A stretch of 64,000 nucleotides of DNA from an uncultured Clostridium sp. (GTDB taxonomy: Bacteria > Bacillota > Clostridia > Clostridiales > Clostridiaceae). Both the position numbers and the translations under genes were made by a program. The stretch is from NCBI GenBank assembly GCA_900539375.1, contig UQBY01000017.1, forward strand, positions 1 to 64,000. Reading direction: 5' to 3'. Positions 16,798 to 25,229 of this stretch are shown in pieces (the first letter of the stretch is position 1; every line of letters begins with the position of its first letter). The notes under the pieces are model-generated. The model had not been told where the DNA came from. It saw only the letters and a list, made by a program, of their open reading frames with translations, and did not search any database.

Positions 16798-16836
16798 AAA
16801 TTTCCTGACAAGATACAAGTCAGGAAATTTTTTTTT
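16798..16836 (+). terminator. Terminator of htrA
   Basis: Perfect 12-bp stem AAATTTCCTGAC/GTCAGGAAATTT with a 9-nt loop followed by T residues. Confidence 0.93.
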
Positions 16837-16841
16837 AGTTC

Positions 16842-16868
16842 ACATTTAAGCTTAAAAGTCATATTTTA
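16842..16868 (+). promoter_or_regulatory. Sigma-K-type promoter of the Cys-rich protein gene
   Basis: AC (16842-16843), 16-nt spacer, then CATATTTTA (16860-16868), an exact match to the sigma-K pattern AC-N16/17-CATANNNTA. The expected start of transcription leaves a leader of about 20 nt. Confidence 0.6.
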
Positions 16869-16897
16869 TAGTATAAAGTACAATGGAGGGAAGAGTT

Positions 16898-17308
16898 ATG
16901 AGCGGAAAAGTAGCTGTTTGTTCAGTATGCCCAAGAGAAAATCAACAGATTGAAGCTGTTATAAAATTACCTGTTGAAAGAAGAGCTGTTATTCATGGAA
17001 CAGTATTAGATGCAAATGGAAATCCTGTTGCAGATGCTGTTGTTAAACTTTTACAAGTAGTTGATGGATGTAAATTACCATGCCCATTAACACACACTTT
17101 TACTGATCAATATGGTCAATTTTTATTAGGACCTTTATGTCCAAATAGAAAGTATATGTTAAAAGTTTATAAAGACAATATCCAAGTTAAATATTTACCA
17201 CTAAATGTAAACTGCTATGATGGAAGTTGCATAGGAGTTAATTCTAATAACTCAAATGGTAATGGAAATTGTCAAGAAAATAAATGCAATTGCGAATGTA
17301 ATTGTTAG
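16898..17308 (+). CDS. Cys-rich protein with carboxypeptidase-regulatory-like domain, probable spore-surface protein
   Basis: About 136 residues. A CSVCPREN N-terminus is followed by a transthyretin/carboxypeptidase-regulatory-like beta-sandwich (about 25-100: IHGTVLDANGNPVADAVV, FTDQYGQFLLGPL). An Asn/Gly-rich tail ends in a Cys cluster, CNCECNC, with about ten Cys in total. No signal peptide is present, as expected of coat or exosporium proteins deposited from the mother cell. Support for that role is indirect: the sigma-K-like promoter, Cys richness and the adjoining coat gene cluster. ATG 16898 is chosen because GGAGGG is 7 nt upstream. Confidence 0.7.
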   Translation: MSGKVAVCSVCPRENQQIEAVIKLPVERRAVIHGTVLDANGNPVADAVVKLLQVVDGCKLPCPLTHTFTDQYGQFLLGPLCPNRKYMLKVYKDNIQVKYLPLNVNCYDGSCIGVNSNNSNGNGNCQENKCNCECNC

Positions 17309-17338
17309 TATTTTTATATAGAAGGAGTTTTTGCAAAG

Positions 17339-17376
17339 CTGATAAAAATATCAGAAGAGCAAAAGCTCTTTCTATT
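17339..17376 (+). terminator. Double hairpin terminator
   Basis: CTGATA/TATCAG (17339-17354, 4-nt loop) is followed at once by AGAGC/GCTCT (17356-17369) and a T-rich tract. It probably ends the Cys-rich protein transcript. Confidence 0.6.
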
Positions 17377-17475
17377 TTGAAATCTTAATAAAAAAGTAAA
17401 ATTTGAATACTTATTTTTAAAGTAAAAAAAGTGCATAATATAAATATAAGATATTATAAATGAGGAGGTAAATAA

Positions 17476-17568
17476 ATGGATATATTAGTAGCATTTGTTA
17501 TATTAGGAGTAATTGTGTCTATAATAGAGATGTTATATAACTTAATAAATGATAAAATAGCATATTAA
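17476..17568 (+). CDS. Very small membrane peptide (30 aa), unrecognised
   Basis: A 30-codon frame encodes MDILVAFVILGVIVSIIEML followed by YNLINDKIAY, a single hydrophobic helix with a short polar tail. A near-perfect GAGGAGGT lies 7 nt upstream and a GCATAATAT box about 30 nt upstream. The strong ribosome binding site and position between spore-coat genes suggest a sporulation micropeptide (inference). No homolog is recognised by eye. Confidence 0.5.
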   Translation: MDILVAFVILGVIVSIIEMLYNLINDKIAY

Positions 17569-17592
17569 AAGCCTTCATAGAAAAAGAAGGCT
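17564..17592 (-). terminator. Terminator of the first glycosyltransferase gene
   Basis: On the minus strand AGCCTTC/GAAGGCT (7 bp, 9-nt loop) is followed by TTTTAAT. It overlaps the 3' end of the 30-codon ORF, so it may serve both directions. Confidence 0.55.
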
Positions 17593-17602
17593 AAAAAATT
17601 AC

Positions 17603-18727
17603 TTAATTATCATTTAAAATTGATAAATAAGCATTATAAGTTAATTTACAAGTTTTTTTCCATGAAAATTTAAGACTTTGCAAATAGCCCTTTTCCCTAA
17701 GGTCTTCTTTAAGAGAAGGATTTTTCAAAATTTTTATTATAGCATCAGAAAGTTCATCTTTATTAGAGGGATTAATAAGCAAAGCAGAATCTTCTGTTAC
17801 TTCAGGAATGGAAGTTAAATTTGAAGTTATAACAGGAGTTTTACAACACATAGCTTCTAAAAGTGGAAGACCAAAGCCTTCATAGTATGAAGGATAGATA
17901 AAGACATCAGCAGCATTATAAAAGATAGGCAAAAGAGAATCTTTTAAATAGCCAGTAAATATAATATCTTTTTCAAGATTATTATCATAAACTAATTTTT
18001 TTAAAGTCTCTCCTTCATCTTGTAGGGAACCTCCTAAAACTAATTTATAATTATCAGGTAAATCTTTAATTATTTTCTCAAAGGCTAATATTAAATTTCT
18101 AACATTTTTTCTAGAGCTAAATCCTCCTAAGTAAAGTATAAAGGGAGAATCTATTTTAAATAAATTCTTTATTACATTTTTACAAGATTTTTTATCTAAT
18201 GGTTTAAAATTTTCATTTGCAGCAAGTGGTGTAACGTAAATTTTTTCAGAAGGAAAGGTAGGAAAAAATTTTAGAATATCTTTTTTAGAATACTCTGAAA
18301 CAGTTATTATTCCACTAGAAGAAGAAATTATTTTAGGCATTTCCTTTAAAAACTTATTTAAGTATCCTTTCCCTACTGTTTCAGGCATTGTATAGGGAAT
18401 TAGGTCATGTATTGTTGTTACTATTTTTGAATCAGAATCTAAAGGGATACCAAGTCCATTTTGAGGAAGATGATAAATAGATAACTTTTTTTCTTTTATC
18501 CAATGGGGTATATAAAAATCTTCATAAAATAAATTATATCTTCCAGAAATATAAGTAAGAGAGGTATTTTTTTTTATAAAACTTTTATCCTCATTTCCTG
18601 TCCAAAGTAAATTAAAATTATCTTTAAGATTACTATTTATCAAGTTTAAAATAAGATTTTTAGTATATGTTCCAATTCCAGAGCCTCTATATAGGTTAAT
18701 GCCTCTAGCATCTATTCCTATATTCAT
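17603..18727 (-). CDS. GT4-family glycosyltransferase, CotSA-like
   Basis: About 374 residues in a GT-B fold. The N-terminus MNIGIDARGINLYRGSGIGT holds the sugar-acceptor loop. GGFSSRKNV and the C-terminal EGFGLPLLEAM carry the E(x)7E retaining signature. It should transfer a nucleotide sugar to a glycan or protein in the mother-cell cytoplasm. Pairing with CotS-type kinase genes mirrors cotSA-cotS of bacilli and supports a role in spore-coat polysaccharide. ATG 18727 is chosen (GAGGTG 6 nt upstream) over a GTG three codons earlier. A paralog lies at 21.7 kb. Confidence 0.85.
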   Translation of the reverse strand: MNIGIDARGINLYRGSGIGTYTKNLILNLINSNLKDNFNLLWTGNEDKSFIKKNTSLTYISGRYNLFYEDFYIPHWIKEKKLSIYHLPQNGLGIPLDSDSKIVTTIHDLIPYTMPETVGKGYLNKFLKEMPKIISSSSGIITVSEYSKKDILKFFPTFPSEKIYVTPLAANENFKPLDKKSCKNVIKNLFKIDSPFILYLGGFSSRKNVRNLILAFEKIIKDLPDNYKLVLGGSLQDEGETLKKLVYDNNLEKDIIFTGYLKDSLLPIFYNAADVFIYPSYYEGFGLPLLEAMCCKTPVITSNLTSIPEVTEDSALLINPSNKDELSDAIIKILKNPSLKEDLREKGYLQSLKFSWKKTCKLTYNAYLSILNDN

Positions 18728-18846
18728 AGAATTCACCTCGAAAAAATATATATTATAAAATACTATTTTTATTAATAAATTGTGAATGAAATCACTATTA
18801 ATTTAAGTATATATATAATAAATAATATTAGTGTTAGGAGAATTTT

Positions 18847-19839
18847 ATGGAAGAAGAAAAAATCATTAATTTAGTCAGGGAGAATTATGGTTTAAGTGTT
18901 GATTCTATAGAAAAAGTTAAAAATTCCTACAAGATAAATTCAGAAAAGAAAAGTTACTTTTTAAAAGTTATAAAATACAAATTTAAGCACTTTAATTTTA
19001 TAATATCTGCAATAATTCATTTACAGAAGAATAACTTTGAAACTATCCCAGAAATATTAAAAACAGTAAATGGAAGAAATTATATAAGAGTTGATACAAA
19101 TTATGCATATCTTATGCCATGGATTCCTTCAAGGGAAGTAAATTATGATAATGTAATTGAGTTAGAGATGGCAACTAAGAAACTTGCAGAACTTCATAAG
19201 TGTAGTGAAGGATTTATAACAAATCTTCATATGAAACCAAGAGTTGGGTGGTTTACTTGGATAAATGTTTTTGAAACAAGAAAAGATGAAATTTTAGATT
19301 TTAAATATAGAATTCAAAAGAAAAGTAATAAAAGCCAATTTGATAAATTATATTTAAGTTGTTTAAATGAAGAAATAGAAAGGGCTAAAAAAAGTATTAA
19401 TGTATTAAAAGAATCTAATTATTTAGAACTTATGATAAAAGAATATGAAAAAAAGGGTTTTTGTCACCATGATTATGCAAACCATAATGTATTAATTGAT
19501 AGATATAATAACATTAATATTATAGATTTTGATTATTGTATGTTAGATACTCATTTACATGATTTAGCTTCTTTAATGATAAGAGTTATGAAAAATGGAA
19601 AATGGGATAAGGAAAAGGCAGAAGAAATAATAAATAATTATTCAACTATAAACCCTGTAAAAAGTGAAGAGTTATTTATTATGAAGGAATTTATAAGATT
19701 TCCTCAAGCCTATTGGCAGCTTGGAATACAAAAGTATTGGGAAGAACAACCTTGGAAAGAAAGTGTATTTATAGATAAGCTTAAAAAGTATATAGAAGAC
19801 AGAGAAGATAGGGAGGATTTCCTAAAAAACTTTATGTAA
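18847..19839 (+). CDS. CotS-family spore coat kinase-like protein, copy 1
   Basis: A 330-residue aminoglycoside-phosphotransferase/choline-kinase-fold protein. The ATP-anchoring Lys is in YFLKVIKY, a hinge lies around YLMPWI, the catalytic loop is CHHDYANHNVLI, and the metal-binding segment is NIIDFDYC. These are the hallmarks of the CotS family, in which the kinase motifs are retained. It is predicted to phosphorylate a sugar or lipid precursor of coat material; the substrate is unknown. The next gene begins 5 nt after the stop. It diverges from the first glycosyltransferase gene. Confidence 0.85.
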   Translation: MEEEKIINLVRENYGLSVDSIEKVKNSYKINSEKKSYFLKVIKYKFKHFNFIISAIIHLQKNNFETIPEILKTVNGRNYIRVDTNYAYLMPWIPSREVNYDNVIELEMATKKLAELHKCSEGFITNLHMKPRVGWFTWINVFETRKDEILDFKYRIQKKSNKSQFDKLYLSCLNEEIERAKKSINVLKESNYLELMIKEYEKKGFCHHDYANHNVLIDRYNNINIIDFDYCMLDTHLHDLASLMIRVMKNGKWDKEKAEEIINNYSTINPVKSEELFIMKEFIRFPQAYWQLGIQKYWEEQPWKESVFIDKLKKYIEDREDREDFLKNFM

Positions 19840-19844
19840 AAGAG

Positions 19845-20579
19845 GTGGGCAGTATTAATAATTTAACTTTAAAGGAATATTTATTAGAAAATGATATTTT
19901 AGTTGGAGATGATTATTTTAAAGGAATAAAGAATATAAGTGAGAAAAAGGTTATGGAACAGATAATCATAATACAAAATGCTCACAAAATTCTTTCAGGG
20001 TATAATTGTTATGGTGTAACAAGAATAAATAGCACAATAGGAAAAAGAGTTGAGCATATTAAGGTAATGATTAAAAGGCTTAGAAAAGACTTAGAAAAAA
20101 GAGAAAATGTTAAAAATCCTATGGATAAATTTATTTTAGTAAATGGAAATAAAATTTTATCTAAAGCAGAAAAAGGAATATATGAACTTAAGAACATTAA
20201 TTATATAGGTATAATAGAAAGAAGTATGAAGAAAAATGAAATTACTTTAGGCAGAGCAGATGAAAAAAATTTGAGAGTAACTAGTGAACTTGAAATAGGT
20301 ACTCTTAAAAATGTTAGCTATAATCTTGTAGAAGAAGATATTTATGATTATTTAAAAAGAGTAAAAATAAAAAATAAAAAAATTTCTTTAGAAAAATGTA
20401 TTGATAAATATATTGAAAGGTCATGTTTATCAGAAGATAGTAGAGATTATATAGCTATTTTATTAATGATACCTTATGGAACATTAAATATATGGTATAA
20501 ATATGCTTATGGAAGAAATAAATATTCATATGAGGAACAGCTTAAAAAGATAAAATTGTTAAGTGATAGTGAATTTTAG
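19845..20579 (+). CDS. Unrecognised 244-aa protein between two CotS genes
   Basis: A basic, Lys/Ile-rich, apparently soluble helical protein with no motif I recognise. It is placed 5 nt after CotS copy 1 and 11 nt before CotS copy 2, so it is almost certainly in their operon and likely has a coat-related role (inference). The start is odd. GTG 19845 lies inside the ribosome binding site AGAGGTGGG, which would better serve an ATT at 19854 (in frame, about 5-7 nt away). Either the GTG is used with a poor upstream site, or a rare ATT start is used. Confidence 0.65.
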   Translation: MGSINNLTLKEYLLENDILVGDDYFKGIKNISEKKVMEQIIIIQNAHKILSGYNCYGVTRINSTIGKRVEHIKVMIKRLRKDLEKRENVKNPMDKFILVNGNKILSKAEKGIYELKNINYIGIIERSMKKNEITLGRADEKNLRVTSELEIGTLKNVSYNLVEEDIYDYLKRVKIKNKKISLEKCIDKYIERSCLSEDSRDYIAILLMIPYGTLNIWYKYAYGRNKYSYEEQLKKIKLLSDSEF

Positions 20580-20590
20580 GAAGTGAATTT

Positions 20591-21625
20591 ATGACTAAAT
20601 TAAGGTATCCAGAAAAAAAATATCTTTCAAAATATGATTTAAGTCAGGAATTTTTTGAAAATCTAAATATTAAGGTTTTAGATGTTATACCTTTAAGAAA
20701 GGTTTTTATATTAAAAACAGAAACAGGAAAGAAAATATTAAAAAGATTAGATTGTGATAAAGAAAGAGCAGATTTTATAAATATATGTATAAAAAGTCTT
20801 AGAGATAATTTCAATTATATGGTAGAGTTTAATACCTTTGAAGATGATAAGGTATATAAAGAATGGAAAAATCAATATTATATACTTATGAATTTAATTC
20901 CAGGAAGAGAGGTAACATTTACAAATCCTGTAGAATTTAATTTAAGTGGAGAGTTACTTGGAAAATACCATAAAGCATCAAAAGAAGCATTAAAATCTGC
21001 AATAGCTTTAGGTATAGATGAGAGTATGGTTAAAAAGTATGAAAAAGCAATTATAGATATTAAAGAGATAAAAAGATTAGTTAATTCCTATAGATTTAAA
21101 GATGAGTTTGATAAAATGTTTTTGAATTCTGTTGATGAGCATATTATAGAAATGAAAAAAGCTTTAGAATTATTAAGTTTTAGTAGTTATAATTCCTATA
21201 GAAAAGATATAAACAACTGTGTTATATGTCATAATGATTTAGCAGAGCATAATTTTTTAATATCAAATCAAGGTATGTATTTATTAGATTTTGATTATTG
21301 CAGTATAGATTTAAAGGTTATTGATTTAGCAGATTTAATATTAAAGGGAATAAAAAATGTGGCTTTTAATTTTGAAAAAGCTATTGATTTAATAAAAAGT
21401 TATAATTCTATAGAACCATTAAATACTGAGGATTTTAAACTACTTTATATATTAATTCTTTTCCCAAGAGATTTTTATACTATAGTAAGTGATTATTATC
21501 ATAAAAATAAAGAATGGGATAAAGAGGTTTTTTTAAATAGATTTCAAAATAAACTAGATAATGAGGAGTTTAGAAAAGAATTTTTAAGAAACTATAAAAG
21601 AGAATTAAAAGAAAAATTTTATTAA
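20591..21625 (+). CDS. CotS-family spore coat kinase-like protein, copy 2
   Basis: A 344-residue CotS/APH-fold protein. Lys anchor is KILKRLD, catalytic loop CHNDLAEHNFLI (HND in place of HHD), metal site LLDFDYC. The region around FPRDFYTIVSDYY replaces the FPQ.YW motif of the other two copies. It is therefore the most diverged of the three paralogs but keeps the catalytic Asp residues. It ends the three-gene plus-strand unit, followed by a strong terminator. Confidence 0.83.
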   Translation: MTKLRYPEKKYLSKYDLSQEFFENLNIKVLDVIPLRKVFILKTETGKKILKRLDCDKERADFINICIKSLRDNFNYMVEFNTFEDDKVYKEWKNQYYILMNLIPGREVTFTNPVEFNLSGELLGKYHKASKEALKSAIALGIDESMVKKYEKAIIDIKEIKRLVNSYRFKDEFDKMFLNSVDEHIIEMKKALELLSFSSYNSYRKDINNCVICHNDLAEHNFLISNQGMYLLDFDYCSIDLKVIDLADLILKGIKNVAFNFEKAIDLIKSYNSIEPLNTEDFKLLYILILFPRDFYTIVSDYYHKNKEWDKEVFLNRFQNKLDNEEFRKEFLRNYKRELKEKFY

Positions 21626-21646
21626 GAGAAAGTTTTATTTCTTTAT

Positions 21647-21697
21647 AAGTGTGAATTATTACTCTAATTGCAAGGTAATAATTCACACTTTCTTATT
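21647..21697 (+). terminator. Terminator after the CotS operon
   Basis: A 16-bp perfect stem (21647-21662 with 21675-21690, centred on AGTGTGAATTATTAC and its complement) with a 12-nt loop and a T-rich tail. It lies between convergent genes and could act on both. Confidence 0.85.
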
Positions 21698-22811
21698 TAA
21701 GCATGGAATTATATGCTGCAATGGTTTTTTCAGCAGTAAGACGCCATGAAAAGTTTAAACTACAAGAAAGCCCTTTTTTTATTAATGTAAGCATAAGAAG
21801 GCTATCATTTAATATGTCTTCTATTGATTTACTTAGTTCATCTATATTATAAGGGTCTATTAATAATGCAGCTTCAGAACAAAATTCAGGTATAGAGGTA
21901 ACATTAGAAGTTACTACAGGAGTTCCACAAGCCATAGCTTCAATAGGTGGAAGACCAAAGCCTTCATAAAAAGAAGGATATACAAGAAGTTCTGTAGCAT
22001 TATAAAATATAGGCATATCTTCAACAGGAATAAAGTCTGTAAAGATAACATCATCTTTTAAGTTTAATTCATCAGCACGTTTTTTATATTTTTCATAGGA
22101 AACACCTTTTTTCCCTGTAATAACTAGTTTAGTATTTTTTCTATTTTTAGGTGTAATTAAAGAAAAGGCTTCAATAAGACCTATTATATTTTTTCTTGGA
22201 CTAAAGCCTCCAACATATAATATAAATCTATCTTCTATATTGTATTTTTCTTTTAAAATATTTTTACATAAAAATTTATTCATAGGTTTATAAATATCTT
22301 CTGCAGCAAGGGGTGTTACAAAAATCTTTTCTTTTGGAAAGTTAAATTCTTCTGATATATCTTTTTTTGAAAATTCTGAAACGGTTATTATGCCTTCACA
22401 CTGAGATAACATATTAGGCAATTCATCATTAAAGAGTTTAAGATATTTTTCACTTACAGTTTCAGGCATTCTTATGGGGATTATATCATGAAGAGTAATG
22501 ACTTTTTTACAGTTTACATTAGATGAAAGCCCAACTCCATTTTGAGGAACATGATATAATTCCATATTTTTATTATTTAATATATTTGGAACACTTACTT
22601 CATCCCAAAAATTTTCTTCTAAATTAGCCTTTACTGATTCTATATGAAAGTTATTCTTTAAATCTTTAAGAGAAGAACCATCAGGAAGAAAAATAAGATA
22701 ATCATTAAAATTATCTATTGAGTTTAAGCTTAAAATAAGCTGATGAGTATAGGTACCTATTCCAGTGCCTCTATACCATTTAGCGGCTCTGCCGTCTATC
22801 CCAATATTCAT
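21693..22811 (-). CDS. GT4-family glycosyltransferase, CotSA-like paralog
   Basis: About 372 residues in a GT-B fold, clearly paralogous to the 17.6 kb gene (MNIGIDGRAAKWYRGTGIGT; GGFSPRKNI; EGFGLPPIEAM). E(x)7E signature residues are intact. It is oriented toward CotS copy 2 and diverges from CotS copy 3. ATG 22811 is chosen because AAGGA is 6 nt upstream; in-frame upstream starts lack a site. It probably acts with the CotS kinases on a coat glycan (inference from context). Confidence 0.85.
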   Translation of the reverse strand: MNIGIDGRAAKWYRGTGIGTYTHQLILSLNSIDNFNDYLIFLPDGSSLKDLKNNFHIESVKANLEENFWDEVSVPNILNNKNMELYHVPQNGVGLSSNVNCKKVITLHDIIPIRMPETVSEKYLKLFNDELPNMLSQCEGIITVSEFSKKDISEEFNFPKEKIFVTPLAAEDIYKPMNKFLCKNILKEKYNIEDRFILYVGGFSPRKNIIGLIEAFSLITPKNRKNTKLVITGKKGVSYEKYKKRADELNLKDDVIFTDFIPVEDMPIFYNATELLVYPSFYEGFGLPPIEAMACGTPVVTSNVTSIPEFCSEAALLIDPYNIDELSKSIEDILNDSLLMLTLIKKGLSCSLNFSWRLTAEKTIAAYNSMLK

Positions 22812-22915
22812 GATGTATCCTTTATTAGTACTCTTCATTTATTATATTAAAATCAATTAACTTTTGTTAATAAAAGAAATAATAGGCACATATAAATAAG
22901 AAAGAGGTGAGGAAT

Positions 22916-23917
22916 ATGATGAGGGAATTTGAAATTGAAAGACAATTCAATATTAAAATCGAGGTGATTAAAGCTAATAAAGGAATTTACTATTTAAAAA
23001 CTAATAAGGGTGAGCGATGCCTAAAAAAGATTAATTATGGACCTCAAAAACTTTTGTTTGTTTATGGAGCAAAGGAATATTTAATAAACAATGGTTTTGA
23101 TAAGGTTGATAGATATTATTTAAATGTTGATGGAGAGCCTTATGCTCTTGTTAATGAAGATATATATACTCTTTCAGAATGGTTAAAAGGAAGGGAATGT
23201 GACTTTCATAATATAGAAGAAGTTAAATTAGCAGCTAAAACATTAGCTTCATTTCATGAAGCATCAAAAGGATATGACCCACCAGAAAATTCTAAATTAA
23301 AAAGTGATTTAGGAAGATGGCCTCATCTTATGGAAAAAAGAATAAAGTCATTAGATAAGATGAAGGATATGATAAGAAAAAAAGGCAATAAAAAGGATTT
23401 TGATTTATTATATTTAAAATCAATGGAATTTTATAAGGAAATGGCAAAAAAAGCATTACAAACATTAAATAACTCTTCTTATTATGAATTATGTGCAGAG
23501 GCAGAAAAAGAAAAGGGTTTATGCCATCATGATTATACTTATCATAATATAATATTAGATGATAATAACAATGTAAATGTTATTGATTTTGATTATTGTA
23601 AAAGGGAAGTAAGAACTTTTGATATATCAAATTTTATGATAAAGGTTTTAAAAAGAGTAGATTGGGATATTGATTTTGCAAAAGATATATTAGAAGCTTA
23701 TCAATCTGTATCAAAACTTAACAAAGAAGAATATAAAGTTTTATATGCATATCTTCAATTTCCACAAAGATATTGGAGACTTGCTAATAGGTATTATTAT
23801 AATGAGGTAAACTGGGGACAAAATACTTTTGCAGGAAAACTTAAGGCAATAATAGATGAAAAGGAAAAGTATTTAGACTTTCTTAATAAATTTAGTAAAG
23901 AGTATAATTTAGCATAA
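22916..23917 (+). CDS. CotS-family spore coat kinase-like protein, copy 3
   Basis: About 333 residues in the CotS/APH fold. Lys anchor RCLKKINY, hinge SEWLKGRE, catalytic loop CHHDYTYHNIIL, metal site NVIDFDYC, C-terminal FPQRYWRLANRYY. It matches copy 1 more closely than copy 2. The start is ATG 22916, 6 nt after AGAGGTG; the in-frame GTG 22907 overlaps that site. yabG follows 80 nt later from its own sigma-K-type promoter. Confidence 0.85.
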   Translation: MMREFEIERQFNIKIEVIKANKGIYYLKTNKGERCLKKINYGPQKLLFVYGAKEYLINNGFDKVDRYYLNVDGEPYALVNEDIYTLSEWLKGRECDFHNIEEVKLAAKTLASFHEASKGYDPPENSKLKSDLGRWPHLMEKRIKSLDKMKDMIRKKGNKKDFDLLYLKSMEFYKEMAKKALQTLNNSSYYELCAEAEKEKGLCHHDYTYHNIILDDNNNVNVIDFDYCKREVRTFDISNFMIKVLKRVDWDIDFAKDILEAYQSVSKLNKEEYKVLYAYLQFPQRYWRLANRYYYNEVNWGQNTFAGKLKAIIDEKEKYLDFLNKFSKEYNLA

Positions 23918-23941
23918 GTGTTTATTTTTTTATAACATGGA

Positions 23942-23968
23942 ACTTAAAAAAATTTTAATCATAAGATA
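23942..23968 (+). promoter_or_regulatory. Sigma-K-type promoter of yabG
   Basis: AC (23942-23943), 16-nt spacer, CATAAGATA (23960-23968), an exact match to AC-N16-CATANNNTA. yabG is sigma-K-dependent in Bacillus subtilis, so position and family knowledge agree. Confidence 0.75.
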
Positions 23969-23997
23969 TTAATAACAATGTAAATATGAGGTGAACA

Positions 23998-24897
23998 TTG
24001 TTATGCTTAGTAAAAAGCTTAACAATAAAAAAGATGAAAATAGGTGATTTAGTCGTTAGAAAGTCTTATGATATGGATATTACCTTTAAAATAATGGACA
24101 TTAAAGAGGAAGAAGGAGAAAAAAAGTATATACTAAAAGGAATAAGCATAAGGATAATAGCAGATTCTAAGGAAGATGATTTAGAAGAAGTTAAAGAAAA
24201 TTATGTTGGAGAACAGGAAAAGATACTTAATAGTAGAGTTAAAAGTGCTATTAATAGAGCAATTTCAGTTCGTAAGGATGTTTTAAGTTCAAGGGGGAAA
24301 AGCAGTAAGATAGAAGTGAAAAATGAGCTTATGTTTGGTAGGCCTGGAAGAATTCTTCATGTAGATGGAGATAAGGAATATATGGAAACTTGTTTAAAGG
24401 TATACAAACAACTTCATCTTGATGCTGTAGGAAAAGCAATACCAGAAAGGGAACAACCAAAGGTCATAGTTGACCTTGTAAAAGAAATAAAACCAGATAT
24501 AGTTGTTTTAACTGGTCATGATGGAGTATTAAAAAGGACAAATGATTATTTAGATTTAAATTGTTATAGAAATTCAAAATATTATATTGAATCAGTAAAG
24601 GCATTAAGAAATTATAATGGAAGTTATGATGAATTAGTTATATTTGCAGGAGCTTGTCAAAGTTGCTATGAATGTTTATTAGATTATGGAGCTAATTTTG
24701 CATCTAGTCCAAGTAGAGTTCTTATACATTGCCTAGACCCAGTATTTATATGTGAAAAAATAGCCTATACAAGAATTGATGAAGTAGTTTCAATTACTGA
24801 TGTAATAGATAATACTATTACAGGAATAAAAGGAATTGGAGGGCTTCAAACAAGAGGAAAATATAGAGAAGGCTATCCAAAATCTTCATATATATAA
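23998..24897 (+). CDS. yabG: Sporulation-specific cysteine protease YabG
   Basis: A YabG-family protein of 287-299 residues, with conserved LTGHDG and FAGACQSCYEC. The Cys and His in these blocks are the expected catalytic region. YabG trims coat and germination proteins late in sporulation. The family N-terminus is MKIGDLVVRKSY, encoded from ATG 24034, which has no ribosome binding site. TTG 23998 is 4 nt after GAGGTG and adds 12 residues. A 14-codon ORF in another frame (ATG 24003, 9 nt after GAGGTG) ends just past ATG 24034. The true start is thus open. Confidence 0.9.
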   Translation: MLCLVKSLTIKKMKIGDLVVRKSYDMDITFKIMDIKEEEGEKKYILKGISIRIIADSKEDDLEEVKENYVGEQEKILNSRVKSAINRAISVRKDVLSSRGKSSKIEVKNELMFGRPGRILHVDGDKEYMETCLKVYKQLHLDAVGKAIPEREQPKVIVDLVKEIKPDIVVLTGHDGVLKRTNDYLDLNCYRNSKYYIESVKALRNYNGSYDELVIFAGACQSCYECLLDYGANFASSPSRVLIHCLDPVFICEKIAYTRIDEVVSITDVIDNTITGIKGIGGLQTRGKYREGYPKSSYI

Positions 24898-24902
24898 TGT
24901 TT

Positions 24903-24984
24903 AAAGCAGATTAAATATATTATTTTCCCTAAATTTTAGTTTTAAAAGTTTAGAGTAAAATAATAATATTTATTCTGCTTTTTA
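24903..24984 (+). terminator. Long terminator after yabG
   Basis: AAAGCAGA (24903-24910) pairs with TCTGCTTT (24974-24981). An AT-rich stem and an inner CCTAAA/TTTAG pairing continue it, and a T run follows. The rest of the interval to veg (24985-25103) is AT-rich and shows nothing else I can support until the veg promoters. Confidence 0.7.
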
Positions 24985-25103
24985 TATTATTAAGAAATTA
25001 TATTATTTTTAAGTTTTAAGGATAATTTGCTATAAAATTTTGAATAAGAAATTAAAAAAATAGTTATAATATAAAAGAATGTTACAAAAAAATTAAAATT
25101 ATA

Positions 25104-25132
25104 TTGACAAGTATATGCTATGATGATAAAAT
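25104..25132 (+). promoter_or_regulatory. veg promoter P1
   Basis: -35 TTGACA (25104-25109), 17-bp spacer, -10 TAAAAT (25127-25132). Strong sigma-A promoter, the upstream member of a tandem pair. Confidence 0.85.
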
Positions 25133-25143
25133 AGAAATTTTAC

Positions 25144-25172
25144 TTGACTAAATTTGGGATTTGATGTATAAT
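25144..25172 (+). promoter_or_regulatory. veg promoter P2
   Basis: -35 TTGACT (25144-25149), 17-bp spacer, -10 TATAAT (25167-25172). Second of two tandem sigma-A promoters 40 bp apart. B. subtilis veg is also a classic strong vegetative promoter region. Confidence 0.85.
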
Positions 25173-25229
25173 TTTTTATGAGAGAGGCTTTAAAAATATT
25201 TATGTAAAAGTAATTATGAGAGGAGGAAA

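Noticed and set aside
17600..24000. Kinase cluster as an aminoglycoside resistance island
   Set aside because: The kinase fold is shared, but sequence and context fit the CotS spore-coat family.
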